Shown here in pieces: positions 15,491-28,500 of a stretch of DNA of 64,000 bases (the first letter of the stretch is position 1; each line of letters opens with the position of its first letter). This DNA comes from Fomitopsis serialis (Eukaryota > Basidiomycota > Agaricomycetes > Polyporales > Fomitopsidaceae), in contig NW_025955030.1 of the NCBI RefSeq assembly GCF_022376445.1, positions 150,574 to 214,573 of the forward strand, read 5' to 3'. Position numbers and translations under genes: made by a program. Below the pieces are notes generated by a model. It did not search any database. It saw nothing but the letters and a program-made list of their open reading frames with translations, and was not told the origin of the DNA.

Positions 15491-17540
15491 TTATTGTGCG
15501 CCGAAATCCTTGAGCTGGTACAAGAGGACACGGCCCCGGTTGTTCCCAATGGCGACATACTCGCTCCGCGCCGAGAAGTCTATGCTTGTGACATGCCCAA
15601 GGGGAGTGCTCGATGTCGGCCAGTTCGAGAACGCCGTGAGGTGGGCAGATGGATCTAGACGGAGCGGAGAGTTCAGCGATGCGAACTGAGTAGGTACTCT
15701 ACAATGCATACCATGCGCATCTGATCCTTCTTGGTGTTGCTGGCTATTGCGAGCAGCTGCGAGTTGTGGTTGAAGCGCAGAGACGTGATGGCGGTCGTGA
15801 GGTTGCCAAGCGTCTTCAAAGGCTTCGGGCTGTTCGATCCCAAGGCGGAGACACCTTCAGATCCGTATACGTTGACCAAGCCTGTCCGAGATCTACGCGA
15901 AGGTCAGCGTATTCGCTCGGATCTCATACCCCATTCCACATACCCAGTCGCAAGGTACCTCCCCGCCTTGTCTCCACCATGAGGCGACTGCCAAAGCCCC
16001 CGTCGTCTTTCCACCGTTTCACGCATCTCCGCTCGCCACGTCCCAGACATAGACTTCGGAATCCTCCCCAAGGCTCATCATCTGGCCGCTACCGTCAGAA
16101 GCCCACCAGACGCTCTTCACGGCAGCGTTCATTTTCACGCTTCCGACGACCTGGCCCTGACCCGCACGCCAGTCGACCAGATGGATCTGGCCGCCGCGAC
16201 CCGCGACGGCCAGGACCTCCCCCGACGGCTCGAACGCGCAGATCTCCATGCTTCCGTCCTGGGCGGCGACGTTGTTGTTGGCGAACGTCGTGCCCCACAG
16301 TCCACGCGGCGAGCGCAGGGCTGTACCGGACATGAGGTCGTATGTGTAGTAATACGGGCGGGGTCCCGTCAGAAGGATGGATGTGCCGCCCGGATGGAAC
16401 ATGGCGGTCGTCACAGGGAGATCCGGTATATGAACGGTTTGGAGATGTGGATTTGTGTGCCCGTTGATCTACAGGTATCGTCATTGTAATGGGGAGACGG
16501 TCAGAGACGGCGAATGACATACGTTGAACAGCCGGAGACGTCGATCTGCGCCCGCAACTAGAGGACGGGCACCTCAGGAGATGGGTGAAATGGACCGCCT
16601 TGACTTCGCCCTCGGACTTCGCAGCCAAGTTGGCGTCGCGCAGGCGCTCGATAGAGAGGATGCCTTGTGGTATGACATTGGCCTTTCGTCCCTGCTGCAG
16701 GACGCCCCGCGCATCGGCCAATACATCAGGGAGCCCCTCTTCCTCGTCGCTCTCCGACGTAGAAGATGTAGAAGGTCTTCTCCGCTTTGCCTTTGTAGGA
16801 TGCAGCTTTTTCCGTGCGGAGGCAGCCCAGTCCGGTGTAGGGTTTATCTTCTCAAACTGCCGTCGCAATCGTCGTTCGTACTCCCGCCCTCCGACCATGT
16901 CCTCCGAGGCAGCATCTCGAAGCTTCCGTCTCCGTTTGTCCGCAACCAAGGATACCTGCAGTGCGGGGTCATCTGGGTCTGTCCATGCAGGGCCCTTCTT
17001 TTTCGGAGCAGTTAGGGCTTCCTCTTCACTTTCTTCTTCTCCTTCACTCCGCTCTTCATCTTCCTCCGAGGGACCCGCCCCGGCACTCTGTGCGGCATCC
17101 TCGTCGTCCGTGCGAGCTTCAGCATCGTCCTCGCCGTCAGACCCGCTCGCTTGTGGTTCCGGCTGAACATCCAATTCTGGCTGTTGACCTACGGGATCAT
17201 CTACAAAGAATAGCTGCCGCTTCCACTCAGCATTCGTAGACTCAACGCGAAAGCACCAGAGACGCACATCCGTGTCCAACATATTTTGCAGTTCCTTCTC
17301 CCCCCTCTGGTCGACATCCTGGTCCTCGTCGTCCGAAATAATCAGTAGTTCCTCGCCTTTACTTGACGAGGGGGTGTACGCCGTGCCGAATAGCAGGCTT
17401 TCTAGCCTTCGCTCTTCATCATCTTTGCTCGAATCGTCTAGCAGCGACACTGCAGAGCCAAGTGGTCGTACATTGACAGGGTCAGGAGCATCCACCGCGG
17501 ATTTGGTTGTCCTTTGCTTCTTGCGCGGATGCTTTGCCAT
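15491..17540 (-). CDS. UTP18: U3 snoRNP protein UTP18 (WD40)
   Basis: This is a component of the small-subunit processome for 18S rRNA maturation in the nucleolus. From the ATG at 17540 it starts with a basic nuclear signal (MAKHPRKKQR). A long acidic Glu/Ser/Asp-rich region follows (about residues 130-200), then KRRRKLRDAASEDMVGGREY and NPTPDWAASARK. A WD40 propeller follows, with MFHPGGTSILLTGPRPYYYT, SMEICAFEPSGEVLAVAGRG and AVKSVWWASDGSGQMMSLGE. The end, SIDFSARSEYVAIGNNRGRV, precedes the TAA at 15491. Introns lie near 16474-16527, 15900-15950 and 15655-15712. Base losses are inferred near 16587, 16560 and 15639. It is convergent with TRAPPC6, 68 bases apart. Confidence 0.85.
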
Positions 17541-18018
17541 GTGAGCGAATCAAGATGTGCAATGACGGTAATTCGTGAGGAGAATAGCAAGGAGTTTGCG
17601 AGGAAAGCACTTGCCAGTGGCAGCATCCCGGGCCGCCTTCGATACTGAAGCAGCTTTCTGTTTCGGAAGCGCCGAAGAAATTAGAACGTCATGTGATCGC
17701 CAATGTTCCTTTGCATCTCGAATCCTGCTCGAATCACCTCACTCGTTTGAGACTCAAGACTCGAGAGGTTGGATCTGAGGACATGCAATTCGTGTACCAA
17801 TATTCAGAGGAGTGTAATGAGGGCCTCGCTGTGATGCCTATGAGGCAGGCCGACGCGCGACGTCACCTGTGGCTGATCCTGCGCGCCACCGGCTTTGGTC
17901 AAATCCACCACGCACACGGCGAATACAAAGTCTACTAGCTACCTAGTAGACTGTCCTGCCAGAAAGACGGCCACATCCTTTCTATTCGACGTCGCAACAC
18001 CACACAACGCATGCATTC
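17541..18018. promoter_or_regulatory. Divergent promoter, UTP18 / PSD1
   Basis: This 478-base region separates two outward-facing start codons. I see no strong TATA box. A 40-base CT/CA-rich leader precedes the PSD1 ATG. Confidence 0.4.
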
Positions 18019-20000
18019 ATGCTTGCAGGCCAACGCACATTTCTCCGTCTGCACACACTGCCACTCCACCGTCCTCTGAACTCTACCAGGACATCACTCG
18101 TGCGCCCGCGGCATGTCATAACCTCCAGCGCAACACGTAGATGCCAACACAGGCTCTATTCATCCGAGCCGCCAAAATCCTCAGGTGAGGGAAGCCAACC
18201 AGGGAGCGACCGAACACCTCTACACCGTACGTGTTCTCACCTGTTAACATCACACCGATGGCGAACTGACGAAAACCGGTCAGGAAGACTCTCGGATGCC
18301 TGGACACAGACCCCGACCAAGTGGTATCCTCTCCCCGTCGCTGTGGGTGCGCTCCTCCTCATCGTCCTCCAATATCGTAGGACCCGGAGGAGCGAGAAGG
18401 AGGTGCAGCTGGATGAGCAGGGGCAGGTCGTGAAATTAAAGGGCCCTTGGCAGGTGAGTCTTCCCTCTCGGTGGGCCCTTTCGTCATCGCAAACTATCAT
18501 TCCTTTTGAATACCACATGAAGCTCCGGAGCCTTGAGAGAGAAGGCTGCCTGCAGTGCAATTTGCCATGTGTCTACCTCAGCACTAACATTATTTACTTC
18601 TTTAGGTCTACGTCCTCGGTGCACTGCCCCTCAACGGCCTCTCCCGGGTCTGGGGCTACCTCAACTCGCTCCAGCTGCCCGTCTGGTTCCGACCCTTCGG
18701 CTTTAAGCTTTATTCCCGTATATTCGGCTGCAACCTCGACGAGATCGACCCGCTCGACCTCACGCAGTACGCCAGCCTCGGCGACTTCTTCTACCGGAAG
18801 CTCAAGCCCGGCGTGCGACCCGTCGCAGACAGCGCCCTCGTACGTCCCTCCGTGCCCCCATTTAGCCCATGACAGACGCACATCTCACCGACGCTGCAGG
18901 TGAGCCCCGCGGACGGGCGCGTGCTGCACTTCGGCGTCATTCGCGACGGCCGCGTCGAGCAGATCAAGGGTGCGACGTACTCGCTCGACGCGCTACTCGG
19001 CGTCGACCGCCCTGACTCGCACCCGCCCGCCGCCGTCGAGTTCCAGGCGCGCGACCAGGCGGAGGTGCTCGACCGCACCTTCGCGGACATCAACGGCATA
19101 CAGTACAGCCTGCACGACTTCCTCGGCACGCCGCACCCGCCTCCGACGGTGGGCAGGGGAAGGGAGACGGGGACGGGCAGGCGCTGCAGAAGCCGGTGCC
19201 AACGAAGCACGGCGAGCAGACGGATGCGTCGGTGAGCTCGGACGCGTCCTTGCAGGACGTCGTTGCGCACGAGGCGGGCGTTGCAGCGGAGATGGGCGTC
19301 CGCCCGTTCCTGGACCGTGCGCAGGGCCGCCCCGCGGGGAGCGTAAAGCCCGGGCACGCGCTGTTCTTCGCGGTGATCTACCTCGCGCCTGGGGACTACC
19401 ACCGGTTCCATAGCCCGACGGCGTGGGTCGTGGAGAAGCGGCGACATTTCTTAGGTGAGTGGATGCGCTTTGGGTGTCGAGGCGTTGATGCTCGGGCGGG
19501 GCTGACACGGATGTGCAGGAGATCTCTTCTCGGTGTCGCCGTGGATGGTGGAAAAGCTGGCGGACGTGTTCGTGCTGAACGAGCGCGTCGCCCTGCTGGG
19601 GAGGTGGAAGCATGGCTTTTTCGGGATGGTCCCCGTCGGCGCGACGAACGTCGGGAGCATCAAGATCAACTTTGACCAGGTGAGTGCTACGGAACGTCTT
19701 CTCCACACTAGGCGAGTGACCTGACTGTCCGTTCGCCGCCAGGCCCTCCGCACGAATGTCAGGACGAGCCACCGACCACCAGTGGCACGTTCGAAGAGGC
19801 CGTCTACACGTCCGCGTCGCCCGTGCTCCGCGGCCAGCCCCTCGCGAAGGCGCAGGAGATGGGCGGCTTCTGCTGGGGAGTACGATCGTGCTCGTATTCG
19901 AGGCGCCGAACGATTTGAGTTCGCGGTGAGGGCGGGGCAGAAGATCAAGGTCGGCGAGAAGATGGGCGACCTCCACTCGAGTCTTGTCGAGAAGCAGTAG
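18019..20000 (+). CDS. PSD1: Phosphatidylserine decarboxylase, mitochondrial
   Basis: It converts phosphatidylserine to phosphatidylethanolamine at the mitochondrial inner membrane. The N-terminus is Arg/Ser/Thr-rich without acids (presequence) and is followed by a membrane segment, [18 protein letters not shown]. Catalytic-domain blocks are [14 protein letters not shown], the histidine segment [16 protein letters not shown], and [20 protein letters not shown] with [19 protein letters not shown]. The self-cleavage LGST motif is near 19876-19890 ([12 protein letters not shown]), where the Ser becomes the pyruvoyl group. The stop is TAG at 19998-20000. Introns lie near 18452-18605, 18840-18899, 19454-19519 and 19680-19741. 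Four apparent base losses (about 19145, 19781, 19871, 19915) break the frame. Confidence 0.9.
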
Positions 20001-20334
20001 ACGTAACCACTAATTCGCAGTTTAATGTCGGCTCCGTGCTCGTCTGAATTGGCTGTGGTGGGGTGTGCCATGTTCGTGCTTTCTGCATTGTGCTGTGCAT
20101 TGTTTGCTTGTGTGCTGTCCTGGTCAGTGTCTCTGGTGTGCATCGAGAATGAACATCGATATCACGACAACATTAAGCGGTGTTGTATGGTACAGGTGTG
20201 TATAACATGAACGCAGTCCCTTGAACGATTGCAATGATAACCTAACAGCTATATGACCCACTCCCGATCCCCTGCTCGCCTCACCAGCCCTCCTCACACG
20301 TTGGCTGTCAGCCAACCAAACCAGCACCGCGCAA
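20001..20334. other. Convergent 3' region, PSD1 / MAM3-like
   Basis: A TG-rich, T-rich stretch (20025-20200) fits the 3' UTR of PSD1. No gene is supported. Confidence 0.4.
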
Positions 20335-22727
20335 TCACTGATCAGTCGTATCGCTGACGTTGCTCGGCGAACCGACGAACACGCTCCCGTACTGGTGCCC
20401 CGAGCCGTTCGCGGTTTTCGGGCTGACGACGAAGTCTCTAGCCTTCGTGCCGTCCAGGAGGCGCTGTTCAACGGTGGTGGGACCGTCCGCACCCTGCGGG
20501 TTGTGCTCGACGACCCCCGCACTACCTGGGCCCGGGCCTGGGCTGAGGAGGGGCGTGCGCTCGCCGATGGTGGGGACGGTGCTCTGGGAGCCGGCTCTGC
20601 TCGTGCGGCCGCGGTATTCGATGATGCTGCGGGGTGCAAGACAATCGTGAGTGGGTATAGAAGGGGAGAGAAGATGAGCTAGACTGACCCGCGCATGGCT
20701 TTGGCGTTGAACGGGCGCTTTGCGCGACGTTTGCTGTGGTTGTCCTCGTAGCGGTCCGTCTCGTCGATGATCTCTTCGGAGATGATTTCCTGGGGTTCGA
20801 CGGGTCAGCTGATGAAGTTGGGAGGGCTGTGGCTGCACTCACTTCGATGATGTCTGTGTGCCCACGGTCAGTTGAATAGGTGGGAAGTAGGAAAGACCAA
20901 CCTTCGAGCGTGACGACGCCAATGGCGCCGCCTTCAATGCCTGGCGTCGTGCTCAGGAGTAGTAGATGCGCACGGCCTGTCTGGCTAAGGTGGCAGTGTC
21001 AGCAATGGTGGACACACCCAAACGAGAGTCAGCGACAAACAAATAATCGAGAGCCTGGAAGCAGTTGATCGACGGATTTGCTTCGGGCAGGATTGACAGC
21101 GGGAACTTTGATACCGGCAGCGCTTCCTTCGGATCGTACACCGACAGCTATCAACCCCGCGTCAGCGCAGCGCGTCGATGTCTAGGAGAGGTGTTGACCT
21201 TCTTGATGAGTAACAACCCGACGAAGGCCATAGGCCGCCCAGGCTGGTGCACCGGAATGCGTGAGTACCGCTCCGGAGGCTGCGCCCCGGTCAGTCCTTG
21301 CCAAGTGACGTACAAGCACTCACATTAAGTCAACAGTGTCGTGGTCCAGAATCCTGTCTGTGCTGATCGTCACAACGTCCTATACAAGCGGTTTAAGTAA
21401 GTAGTAGGTTATAGGTACTCCGGCTGTAGGTCTCACCTGCATTGGGGTCATGAGTTCCTCGACATGTTTATTGTTCAGCTCCAGTACGCCGTTCAGGATG
21501 CTGATTTCGTCGTCGCGCAGCGGCTCCTCGCCCTGCCGATGGAACGCCAAGAAGGACCTGAGTGAGAACGGTCTTCAGCTGGGCCAAGAGCGTCTAGGAT
21601 GCGGCAGCTCACTTAAGCTCAGCCTTCTTGTACGTGTGCGTGTCGTTAGCACCTAGAATCCAGTCGAGCAGCTTGGCGATCGGATAGGCTATAGGTGCTG
21701 TAAAGTGCCCAGCGTGAATCGTTAGAGGCCGTACAGGCAGGCGGCTCATGTCCGACTTACCGAAGAGGTACATCATGCCCAGGACAATAGGTGCGCAGGA
21801 GGCCCCTATCGAGAGGCCATACCGTACGCTGGCCGCCTGTGGGATGATTCTGGCATGGGTTTGAGCCACGTTGTTAGACAAGTCGGATATTGCAAGCTCA
21901 CTCTCTGCACATGTAATAGCACCAAAGTCGCGGTCAGGGAGGACATACTACGCCAGACGAATCACGTACCCGAATATTACTGCGGCGTTGTTGAAACGCG
22001 TGAGACGCGCTCTCGGAAGACAAACAGCGGGGGCAGTTCACACTCACCAATCATAGTAGTGGAAATCGCCACTGCAGCAATACCCCCGCCGAGCTGCACA
22101 ATTCACCTCAGTCACACCAAGCGACGTACCAAGGAGATACTCACGGCACTGTCTAAAAATATTGGCAAACTCTCGTTGACGATCTACAGGTCAAGTCAGA
22201 GGAAAACTGTGTTCTTTACGCCGTCGTACATACCACATTGCCCAACAAGAGGACCTGGTATGGTCAGCACGCAGAGCTGCACTTTCCAACGAGGACATAC
22301 CACAAGGACCCAGTGGCGGCGGTTGGTCAAGAGCCGAAGAACTAGTGGCATCAGAGTCAGTCGGCAACAAGAGCTGATCAGTGCGAGAGAAACCTTTCTG
22401 TGCGTTCTTGCGCTCGACAGGATCGTCCGAGGAGGCTGAGAGCACGCGAAGGTGCAGCTCGTCGAGGCCCATGAGACCGAGGGTCAGGCTAGTTTGTGAT
22501 GAGTATTCGTGCACATTGTAAGGTACATAGCATCGTTGCTCACCCCGCAAAGACACCCCCGAGAAGGACGAGGCCGATGCTAATGATGAGCTTGTACCAA
22601 AAGGAAGACGACCCGGGTGGTTCGCCCTCTTCGTTTGTAGGCAGTTCGTGACAGAAAGCGCAGGGGAAGCATGAGCGAGGGTGAAGGCAAGGAGGGCAAA
22701 AGAGAGGAGGGCAGGAGGCAGACGCAT
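20335..22727 (-). CDS. MAM3: CNNM/MAM3-like metal transporter (DUF21 + CBS pair)
   Basis: This is a membrane protein of the CNNM/CorC family; yeast Mam3 sits in the vacuole membrane and affects Mn/Mg handling. The ATG at 22727 starts a signal-like segment ([20 protein letters not shown]). DUF21 follows, with [30 protein letters not shown] and [19 protein letters not shown], then [10 protein letters not shown] and [10 protein letters not shown]. After [19 protein letters not shown] come two CBS motifs, including [20 protein letters not shown] and [20 protein letters not shown]. The tail is disordered and Ser/Pro/Gly-rich and ends in SNVSDTTDQ at 20335. At least eight short introns are needed. 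Frame slips are again visible in several exons, so exact exon ends are approximate. Confidence 0.8.
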
Positions 22728-22897
22728 CGCTGGTGAAGTTGAGAGGAGGATGGCGGTGGCTGGAAGGCAGAGAAGTGGCTGAGATCGGCGACCGTGTGAC
22801 GTCGGGGACGCGCCCGTCACGTGTAGCGCGTCCCGATCGTGCTGGCCAGTCGCTGCCCGCCCATTAAATATTAAATTCGACCCGCTGCTGCCTGTCG
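22728..22897. promoter_or_regulatory. Divergent promoter, MAM3-like / TRM2
   Basis: This 170-base region lies between opposite start codons. It contains a conspicuous AT run (ATTAAATATTAAATT, 22863-22877) about 20 bases before the TRM2 ATG, in otherwise GC-rich DNA. Confidence 0.45.
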
Positions 22898-25207
22898 ATG
22901 CTCGCCCGCCCGCTGCTAAGGTCTCTCTCCCTCGGCCATTCCCGCCCCCATCTGCTCCTCCTCGTCCACCTTCGTACATGCACACCCGCTGGCATGTCAT
23001 CCGTCCGCCACTCCTCCGCAGAACCCGCCCCCGACCGTCCCGAGAAGAGACCCCGTCTGGACGACCCCGAGCCGGCCATGCACATCTCCATAGAACCATC
23101 CGCACCGGTTCCCGTCGACTCTGACGCCGTCGACATCGACTCGGGGCCAGCCGACTATGCGCGCAATCCTTCACCAGACTCGCGCCTGCCCGCACGGCCG
23201 GCGCACGGACAGGCACCCGAGAACTTATCGAAGAGAGCGAGAGCAAAGGCTAAGCGTAGGAAGAATAGGCATCTGCTTCCCGAACCCTATACCGGAGAGT
23301 GGATAGTAGCTCACGAGGTCGACAAGCTCCTCGGCGAGGACATCATCGACCAGGCTGTAGCCGAGTCGAGCGAGTGGGACTCCCGTTCCAGGACAAGAAT
23401 TCTTGTGTGCTTGACGTCACTGTCTCGCGTCTCTCATCTACTGGTATGTCTTCCGTTCGTCAACACCCGCCTCTGGACACAAGTTCAATTCTCCTTCAGT
23501 CCTGCACTAATCTCCTTGACATCCCTCACATCTGACTGCCTCGTTTACTCCAGGCGACTCCCTCTCCATTGCACCTGCGCCTCACAAGCCATGGGTCATC
23601 GTCACACCTCATGCCCTCCCTGGCGAGAAGATCCGCGTCCGCGTTTACCGCCATAGTCGCATGGTATCTTACGCCGACCTGCTCGAGGTCATCGAGCCAA
23701 ACCCGGAGTGGAGAGACATGTCTCGTGTGCGGTGTAAGTATTTCGGAAAATGCAGCGGGTGTCAGTATCAGGTATGTAACGTAAATCTGAAGCCGGTATG
23801 GTCGTTTCAACCGGTGTACGATCTAGATGCTCTCCTATGAGAAACAGCTCGAGCTGAAACGCGAGGTCGTCATCCGTGCATTTGAAACCTTCTCAGGTAT
23901 GGTGCTCCGCCATTCACGAGTCTGACCAAGACCTGAGATTTGTGCACCTCGGACAGGCCTACCACCCTCCGCCGTGCCAACTGTGTCACCTACTTTCGGC
24001 TCGCCCCTGCAGTATAACTACCGCACCAAAATTACGCCTCACTTCGAGGCACCACCAAAGACTGCTCGAATGTAGCACACAAACCTGAAGTTGGCCATTC
24101 CAACCCTCCTGACTGGCTGAAGATTGGTTTCAATGTCGTCGGAACGCGGAAAGTCATGGATATCGAGGTAAGAACGGACGATGCCTGTGAGCGGACGACT
24201 GCCCGACATTGACACTGTATGCAGGAATGTTCCTTGGCGACGGAAACGATCAATGCAGCCTACAAGCCGATCCGCGAACAGGTTATAGAGTGAGCCGTTT
24301 CTTAGTCGCCCATACTTGCGTGCTGAACGATGTTTGCGTAGTAACATCTACCAGTACAAGAAGGGTGTATCCCTTTGTCTGCGGGATTCTCTGGAGCGTA
24401 CACCTCTCCCGAGCGGTAGTCCTATACCATCTCGTAGCCCATCGCCGAGGCTGGTACCACTTGTCGTACAGCAGAACCTCCCCTCGCCCCACCATCACCC
24501 AGGCGCTCCGCTGTCCCGCCCGACGAAAAGCACATTTGCACCACGGACCACAAAGACATGGTGCGCGAGCGCGTCGGCGACAACTCTTCGAGTTCAACGC
24601 CTCGGCCTTCTTCCAAAACAACAACTCCATCCTCGTCCCCCTCACCTCCTATGTTAACTCCTCCATCTTCGACCGTATCGCGCCCGTCCCCTCCAGCTCC
24701 TCCGCGCCCGCTTCGCCACCCCGCCGCGTGCCGACGCACTTATTGACGCTACTGCGGCAGCGGCCTCTTCGCGATCACGCTCGCGCAGCGCTTCTACAGG
24801 GTCGCGGCATCGAGCTCGCGCCCGAGTCGATCGAGGCCGCAACGCAGAACGCGGCGCTGAACCGCCTCCGCCCCGCGCAGTGCACGTTCCTCAAGGGCGA
24901 CGCGGCGGACATCTTCCGCACCGTCGCAGACTTCCGCGCGAGCGCACCGCGCTCGTCATCGACCCCCCGCGCAAGGGACCGACGAGCATTCATCGAGCAG
25001 ATGCTCGCGTTCGGGTGCGAGACCGTCGTGTATGTGAGCTGCAACGTGCATACGCAGGCGCGGGACATCGGCATGATCCTGAGAAAGAGTGGGCAGAAGG
25101 GCGTGGGCCCGGACAAGAGAAAGTACGTGTTGGAGTCTTTGAGGGGCTTCGATCTCTTCCCCCAGACGGCGCACGTCGAGTCGGTAGCCGTACTGCGTCT
25201 TGTATAA
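22898..25207 (+). CDS. TRM2: tRNA (uracil-5-)-methyltransferase
   Basis: It makes m5U54 (ribothymidine) in the T-loop of tRNAs using SAM; it belongs to the RumA/TrmA class. The ATG at 22898 gives an Arg/Leu-rich leader, and MSSVRHSS at 22994 is an alternative start without it, possibly giving mitochondrial and nuclear forms. Blocks seen are the basic linker KRARAKAKRRKNRHLLP, PGEKIRVRVYRHSRM (TRAM-like), the cysteine motif CKYFGKCSGCQYQ, and LQYNYRTKITPHFE. The SAM site follows (YCGSGLFAITLAQRF, about 24748-24800), then VIDPPRKG and CETVVYVSCNVHTQARDIGM with the catalytic Cys. TAA/25207 follows FPQTAHVESVAVLRLV. Base losses are inferred near 23382, 24747, 24807, 24977 and 24988. Confidence 0.85.
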
Positions 25208-25568
25208 CCGCATTTCCACTGCGATCATTTTCAAGGCCGGGGCCAAATCACTCTTTCGTATACTTATCCTGGCATGCTGCCATTCGAGTCGCATAATGCA
25301 TCAGGCACCGCTAGTTTACACCACATATAATTCGGCATCTGGTACCAATCTGGCACTGCTGGTCCTCATCGCGGGGAGCGTTCCTAGTGGTATATCAATT
25401 ATACAGTCATGATGTGCGTAGGCTAGAGAACAGCTGGTGGTATCTAACAGTAGTGTATGAATGACATGCATGTGCGGATGAGTGCGGCGCGACCGGGAGG
25501 AGGGAGAGAGTATAAAAAGCAAAGGAATGGCGTGGGGTCAAAGTACGAATACAAACAAAAGTCACATC
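25208..25568. other. Convergent 3' region, TRM2 / dynein tail gene
   Basis: This is a 361-base gap with AT-rich runs (25310-25345, 25395-25410) suited to 3' ends. No reading frame of note and no extra dynein exon were found here. Confidence 0.4.
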
Positions 25569-28500
25569 CTAGAACCTCCGCGGGGCCCCCACCAGGCCTT
25601 CTATCGATTGGTGCTCGAGGTCGTTCCGCGCCTTCAAGATCGTTGCATGCATATCCTTCATCGCATTGCCCAACTTAACACCGAACCGGCTGAGGATGTC
25701 CCGCTGCCACGCGTCGTACTTGGCGTTCACCCGCGCCTGCACCTGCTCGTAGTCGATTACGCACACGCCGAACGACTTCTGCGTCTCTGATGTGTCGAAG
25801 GTAGACCGCGCCTTCTTGATCTCCGTCAGCAGCTGCTGCCAGTTCGCGAGCGAGTCCCCGAGTCGCGAGAAGACGTATTCGGCTTCGAGGTCCCATAGCG
25901 ACTGGAACTGCAGCCATTTCGCGACGTACTCCCTCAGTTGCTGAACTTTCTGCTCGATGAGCAGGAACGGTCTCTCCAAGGTTGCATCGGTGAAGTGCGT
26001 CAACTGCACAGGGAGCACATCAGAGGCGTTGTGTAGATGTAAGCTGCAGTACCAACCAGAGATGTGTATGTTGCTTCTGTTGTTGTGTGTCCCTGCATTT
26101 GCAATCCAATCTCGTACCGAGAGCTTTGAATTCTCCGAAGACGACACACGACGCCTGCACAATCCCCGTAAGCAATAGAATACTCGCGATGTTCAGCAGC
26201 ATCAGCTACCTAGCCAGTCATGCAATTGCCGGGTCCAGTTCTGCCGCGCGTGTTCGATCGGTGGATCCAAGAAGATGAGTTGGTTTTGGATTCGGATTTC
26301 ATGCACAATCGGCTTCAGGGTCAGGATTCCCTCGACAGGCTGATGTATGGTTCAGGAAGCTGAAAGCCAGAAGCAAGGGGTTTACTCACCTTCTCTTCTT
26401 TCACGCGCTTGTCCCCACGACGCTTGTTCGTGATGTCCCTCAATACCAAGGGTTCACGACGTCCATCCGCCTCTTCGTTCCTGTCGAACTCTGAGCACCA
26501 GAGTTGAATCGTTTGGACCAAACGCTGCAATAGGATTCCCTCAATGCGTTGATCGAGCTCAGCCACCCAGTGCTCGAGGTTGGCATATCCCTCGAGATTG
26601 AGTCGGTCGATCTAACCAATCATCAGCATGCAAGTAGGCTTATGCCTACGCGGGCCGCTTACCGCAGCTTGGATCTTGCTAAGGAGCTCACTAAAGCTTC
26701 GGTCGTGTAAGGCAGTCGAAAGCTCTTCCACGGCTCGCGTTATATCTTTGTACAGATCGATGACATTGTTTGTCTTGTCCTGTGGGCTGGTTGGTGCCGT
26801 ATCATTCGTCACGATATCGAGGAGCTCACCTGCAAGATGACACAACACTAGCGAATTCTCGGACAAATTGGATGTGTCGGTTGTCTGAGCGTCCGACTCG
26901 AACATACCGCGCCGTGTCGTACTGATTGACAAAGTGATCCCAGCGAATGTTCATGCCTGTACGAATCATCAGTGTGGTCGTGCATCAATATAGTTGGCTA
27001 CTCACCCCGTGTGACCATCCGCTGGGCTTCATTCCGATATTCAGCAACGAGCCACTCGATACCTTGTTGTTCTCGACGAGGTCGAGGGTCTGCCCGTACG
27101 TCCGAACTGTCTCCATAAGACTGACGGCATGGGGGTACACGCGTTCGCATCCTTGGCCATGTTTGTATCGCGTGAGGTACCTGGAAGTTCTGCCACAACA
27201 GATTCCTGACTTCCTTGAACAGCGTGATGATCTGCGGGTCGAAGTTGACTGCAAGTTGGAACCCCCCCACGTAACCGGACGATCTCGAACAACCGGCCGT
27301 TGACTCCCATGTCCCGTCGGTTGATGTCGTGCATCCAAGCGTCATAGACAGGCCGGGTGTCCAGCTTCTTGCGGAATGCTGCACTTTCCGACTGCAATTT
27401 TGACCCTCAGCGTACAGCTCCCAGCCCTTGCCCAAGACTCCTCGACACGCTTCATGTACGTCTGCAGTTGTCGATCAATTGGCGGCCCAGATAATGCGCC
27501 GGATATTGGTGGCAGGTCGCGCATCTGCGACATGTGTAGCTTCTGAGAAACGATATGTGTCTTGAACTGCAGCAGAGTCAGTCTGGCAACATAATACATA
27601 AGTAGGCGCGTACCTTATCGTGCAACGCTTGATGTCCTCCTTCACGAGTCGATCAGCTGTGTCTGGTACTCTTGAATGGCACCACGGATCTGAAAATACG
27701 GTCAGCGGGTTCCTTCGCGTTAACAGGGCCACTGACCTTCGGCCGCACGAACAATGCGTTGAACTTTGAGAAGACACGGAACATCTCATTGGCATTCCGC
27801 GCGGTCCCTAGCGATCACGCAATCGCGCGATATCTGGTTCTCGACGCGTGCGACACGCTCGTTGTACGCGTTCTCCGCTGCCACCCATATCTCGCTCCCT
27901 CTGCGCACAGTCAGCACCCTGACCACAACCTGAGACGACGGAATACTACGCACCGACAGAGACATCGAGGACATCAATCCGCTTCATGACCTCGTACGCC
28001 TCCTTGACTTCCGCCTCCATATCCACTCCGCCAATCTCCATACCGACACCTCCCAGGCCCTTCGTGGGGCCGGTCATGACGGCAAGCTGCTCGTGCTGCT
28101 TGCGCCAGTCTCTGAGGTACCGGCAGCGGTCCTGCAGCTTCGCGTGGGCAGGGACGACTTTGATGGGAATGAACCGCTCCATCCGTTTCCGGGTGACTTC
28201 ACGGGCGACGTTGGTGAATTCCTTGATGTTGTCGTCCCATGTCCGGAAGATCTCCATGGTCTGCGAGAGCAGGCGTTCGAACGTCTCGTAGGGCATGTAC
28301 AGCAGACGGTGCGAGGTGAGACTCGAAGGAGCTGGTCGTTGAAATCGCGGGAGATAGCTTCGACGAGAGGCAGCGCACGCCGAATGGGATAGGGGACAGC
28401 TTCAGCTTGCGGTTGATGTGGCCGAAGATCATGATGAGAGCTTCGTTGATCTTGTCTAGGTCAGTGGCGGACAGCAGTTCGTTCAACGGGAAATCCTTCA

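Noticed and set aside
15766..16335. 189-codon plus-strand frame opposite UTP18
   Set aside because: Arg/Pro/Ser-rich composition is the mirror of a GC-rich WD40 exon; no motif, no start context.
22191..23246. 351-codon open frame on the minus strand
   Set aside because: It crosses the divergent promoter and runs antisense to the first TRM2 exon. Only the MRLPPALL... part belongs to a gene (MAM3-like), and its real exons lie in other frames after splicing.
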